DNA of 15,943 nucleotides. Origin: an uncultured Clostridia bacterium. GTDB lineage: Bacteria; Bacillota; Clostridia; Christensenellales; CAG-917. The position numbers were made by a program, and so were the translations under genes. A model generated the notes under the pieces. The model ran no database searches, was not told the DNA's origin, and worked only from the letters and a program-made list of their open reading frames with translations. The stretch is taken from the NCBI GenBank assembly GCA_947629635.1, contig CANREO010000011.1, positions 1 through 15,943 of the forward strand. The letters run 5' to 3'. The number at the start of each line of letters is the position of its first letter. Position 1 is the stretch's first letter. Below are positions 14,997-15,943 of this stretch, piece after piece.

Positions 14997-15022
14997 CATA
15001 TATCCGCACATTTATTGCCATT

Positions 15023-15829
15023 TCACTTCGAAACTGCGGTTGCCAGCGCAACAAGTTGCGACTCGAAATTCAGTCCGTACCAGTGATCCGAAGGCGTTGC
15101 GGCAATACATGCTTCCGTAAAATCGGCCGCGACCTCTGCCGCTCGCCCGAGTTGCTTGCCTTTTGCCATGGCGGCGACGAGCGCGGACGCAAAAACATCC
15201 CCCGCCCCATGGCATATACGCGACACATAGGTCTTTTCGATCCATGTTCCATCCGGAAGCGCAACGCACATTTTGTCGCCGATACGGATCCCCGTAACCA
15301 CGCAAGGCTTCCCTACGGCTTTACATAACGCGTCCAGCGTGCTTTGCACGCGCGTCCTATTCGCATTGTCCGCAAACTCCCGTTTTGAGAGCAAACATGC
15401 CTCGGTATAATTGGGGACGACGACGTCCGCCTGCCTGCACAGCCGCAAAAGCCGAGCGGCATATTTGTCATCAAGGCCCGGATAGTATTCGCCGCCGTCT
15501 GCCATAGCCGGATCCACCACGCAAAACGCGCCGTCATTCAGGCAACCGTTCATAACGTCCTCGACCGTTTCCACGGCTTTTTCCGATCCGAGATAACCGA
15601 CGTAGATCCCGTCGAATTTTATATTTTGCGTCTTCCAATGAGCAATGATTAGCCTATCCTCTTCGTATAGATCCGTCTTGGCAAATTTGCCGAAGCCTAC
15701 GCTGTGCGTGGACAGCACGCAAGTGGGCAAAACGCAAACCTCCGCTCCCACCGCGGATAAGACGGGCAAAGCTACGGACAGCGAGCACTGCCCCACACAT
15801 GACAAATCAGATATCGCCAGAACCCTCAT
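15023..15829 (-). CDS. pdxY: Pyridoxal/pyridoxamine kinase (ribokinase/PfkB superfamily)
   Basis: This 268-residue cytoplasmic kinase phosphorylates pyridoxal, pyridoxamine or pyridoxine with ATP in vitamin B6 salvage. The N terminus RVLAISDLSCVGQCSLSVALPVLSAVG (2-28) and PTCVLSTHSVGFG (35-47) match clostridial pyridoxamine kinases. DGIYVGYLGS (73-82), VVDPAMADGGEYYPG (104-118) and VVPNYTEACLL (137-147) follow the family order. GAGD (208-211) is the anion hole and catalytic Asp211. ATG 15829 is chosen because GAGGTG lies three bases upstream and the family's N terminus begins there; the open frame runs on to 15898 but without family features. It is monocistronic in view. Symbols pdxK or pdxY are both used for such enzymes. 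Confidence 0.88.
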   Translation of the reverse strand: MRVLAISDLSCVGQCSLSVALPVLSAVGAEVCVLPTCVLSTHSVGFGKFAKTDLYEEDRLIIAHWKTQNIKFDGIYVGYLGSEKAVETVEDVMNGCLNDGAFCVVDPAMADGGEYYPGLDDKYAARLLRLCRQADVVVPNYTEACLLSKREFADNANRTRVQSTLDALCKAVGKPCVVTGIRIGDKMCVALPDGTWIEKTYVSRICHGAGDVFASALVAAMAKGKQLGRAAEVAADFTEACIAATPSDHWYGLNFESQLVALATAVSK

Positions 15830-15857
15830 ATACACCTCGCAACATTTGCTTAAGTCA

Positions 15858-15888
15858 ATTATACACCGCGTGTCAATATTTGCGCGGT
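15858..15888 (-). promoter_or_regulatory. pdxY promoter region with an inverted repeat
   Basis: On the minus strand TATAAT (15863-15858) lies 28 bases upstream of the ATG, with no clear -35. An inverted repeat, ACCGCG (15865-15870) and CGCGGT (15883-15888), separated by 12 bases, occupies the -35/spacer region and is a possible repressor or activator site. Confidence 0.4.
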
Positions 15889-15943
15889 CTTGTTTCATGC
15901 GATTCGGAAATTATTTTGCGCAGTTATGTTGACTTTTTCGGGG

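Noticed and set aside
15830..15898. Longer pdxY start at 15898
   Set aside because: The extra 23 residues have no family similarity and cover the -10 and inverted repeat; GAGGTG supports ATG 15829.

Overview
The window looks like a chromosomal segment of a spore-forming Bacillota (Clostridia-type, probably anaerobic) bacterium. The grounds are a complete gerA-type germinant receptor operon, a hexameric glutamate dehydrogenase whose readable motifs match the Clostridium symbiosum type, a low-GC-Gram-positive-style cysE-cysS pair, strong AGGAGG-type ribosome binding sites on many genes, and TTGACx/TATAAT promoters. I see no mobile element, rRNA, tRNA or CRISPR array.

Layout. Positions 1-410 hold a terminator-like hairpin from an upstream unit, then a strong promoter and a structured leader with its own terminator-like hairpin in front of a MATE efflux gene (411-1826). 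A bidirectional terminator (about 1877-1907) separates this from a leftward operon, ftsH > cysE > cysS (6167 down to 2018), driven by a near-consensus promoter at 6221-6249. Upstream of it lies a monocistronic leftward gdhA (7772 down to 6426) with its own promoter and terminator.

Divergent from gdhA runs a rightward block. It holds gerAA-gerAB-gerAC (8097-11985), a small unknown ORF (12049-12363), an alpha/beta-hydrolase-fold protein that has lost its nucleophile (12266-13930), signal peptidase I (13964-14590) and a small two-helix membrane protein (14714-14950). The only clear intrinsic terminator in this block is at its end (14971-14996). It also serves the convergent pyridoxal/pyridoxamine kinase gene (15829 down to 15023).

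How the genes relate. GerAA, GerAB and GerAC should form one inner-spore-membrane nutrient receptor. CysE makes O-acetylserine for cysteine synthesis and CysS loads cysteine onto tRNA, so they share a metabolite. FtsH and LepB are membrane-protein quality control and export functions. GdhA links ammonium and 2-oxoglutarate to glutamate.

The most interesting points are: (1) the attenuator-like leader of the MATE gene, whose gene context fits a guanidine-IV (mepA-type) riboswitch; (2) a GerAC subunit with no lipobox cysteine; (3) a hydrolase with Gly at the nucleophile position; (4) genes without a Shine-Dalgarno sequence whose TATAAT lies 5-7 bases before the ATG, suggesting leaderless transcripts. 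All functional calls come from reading motifs by eye; no database search was run.
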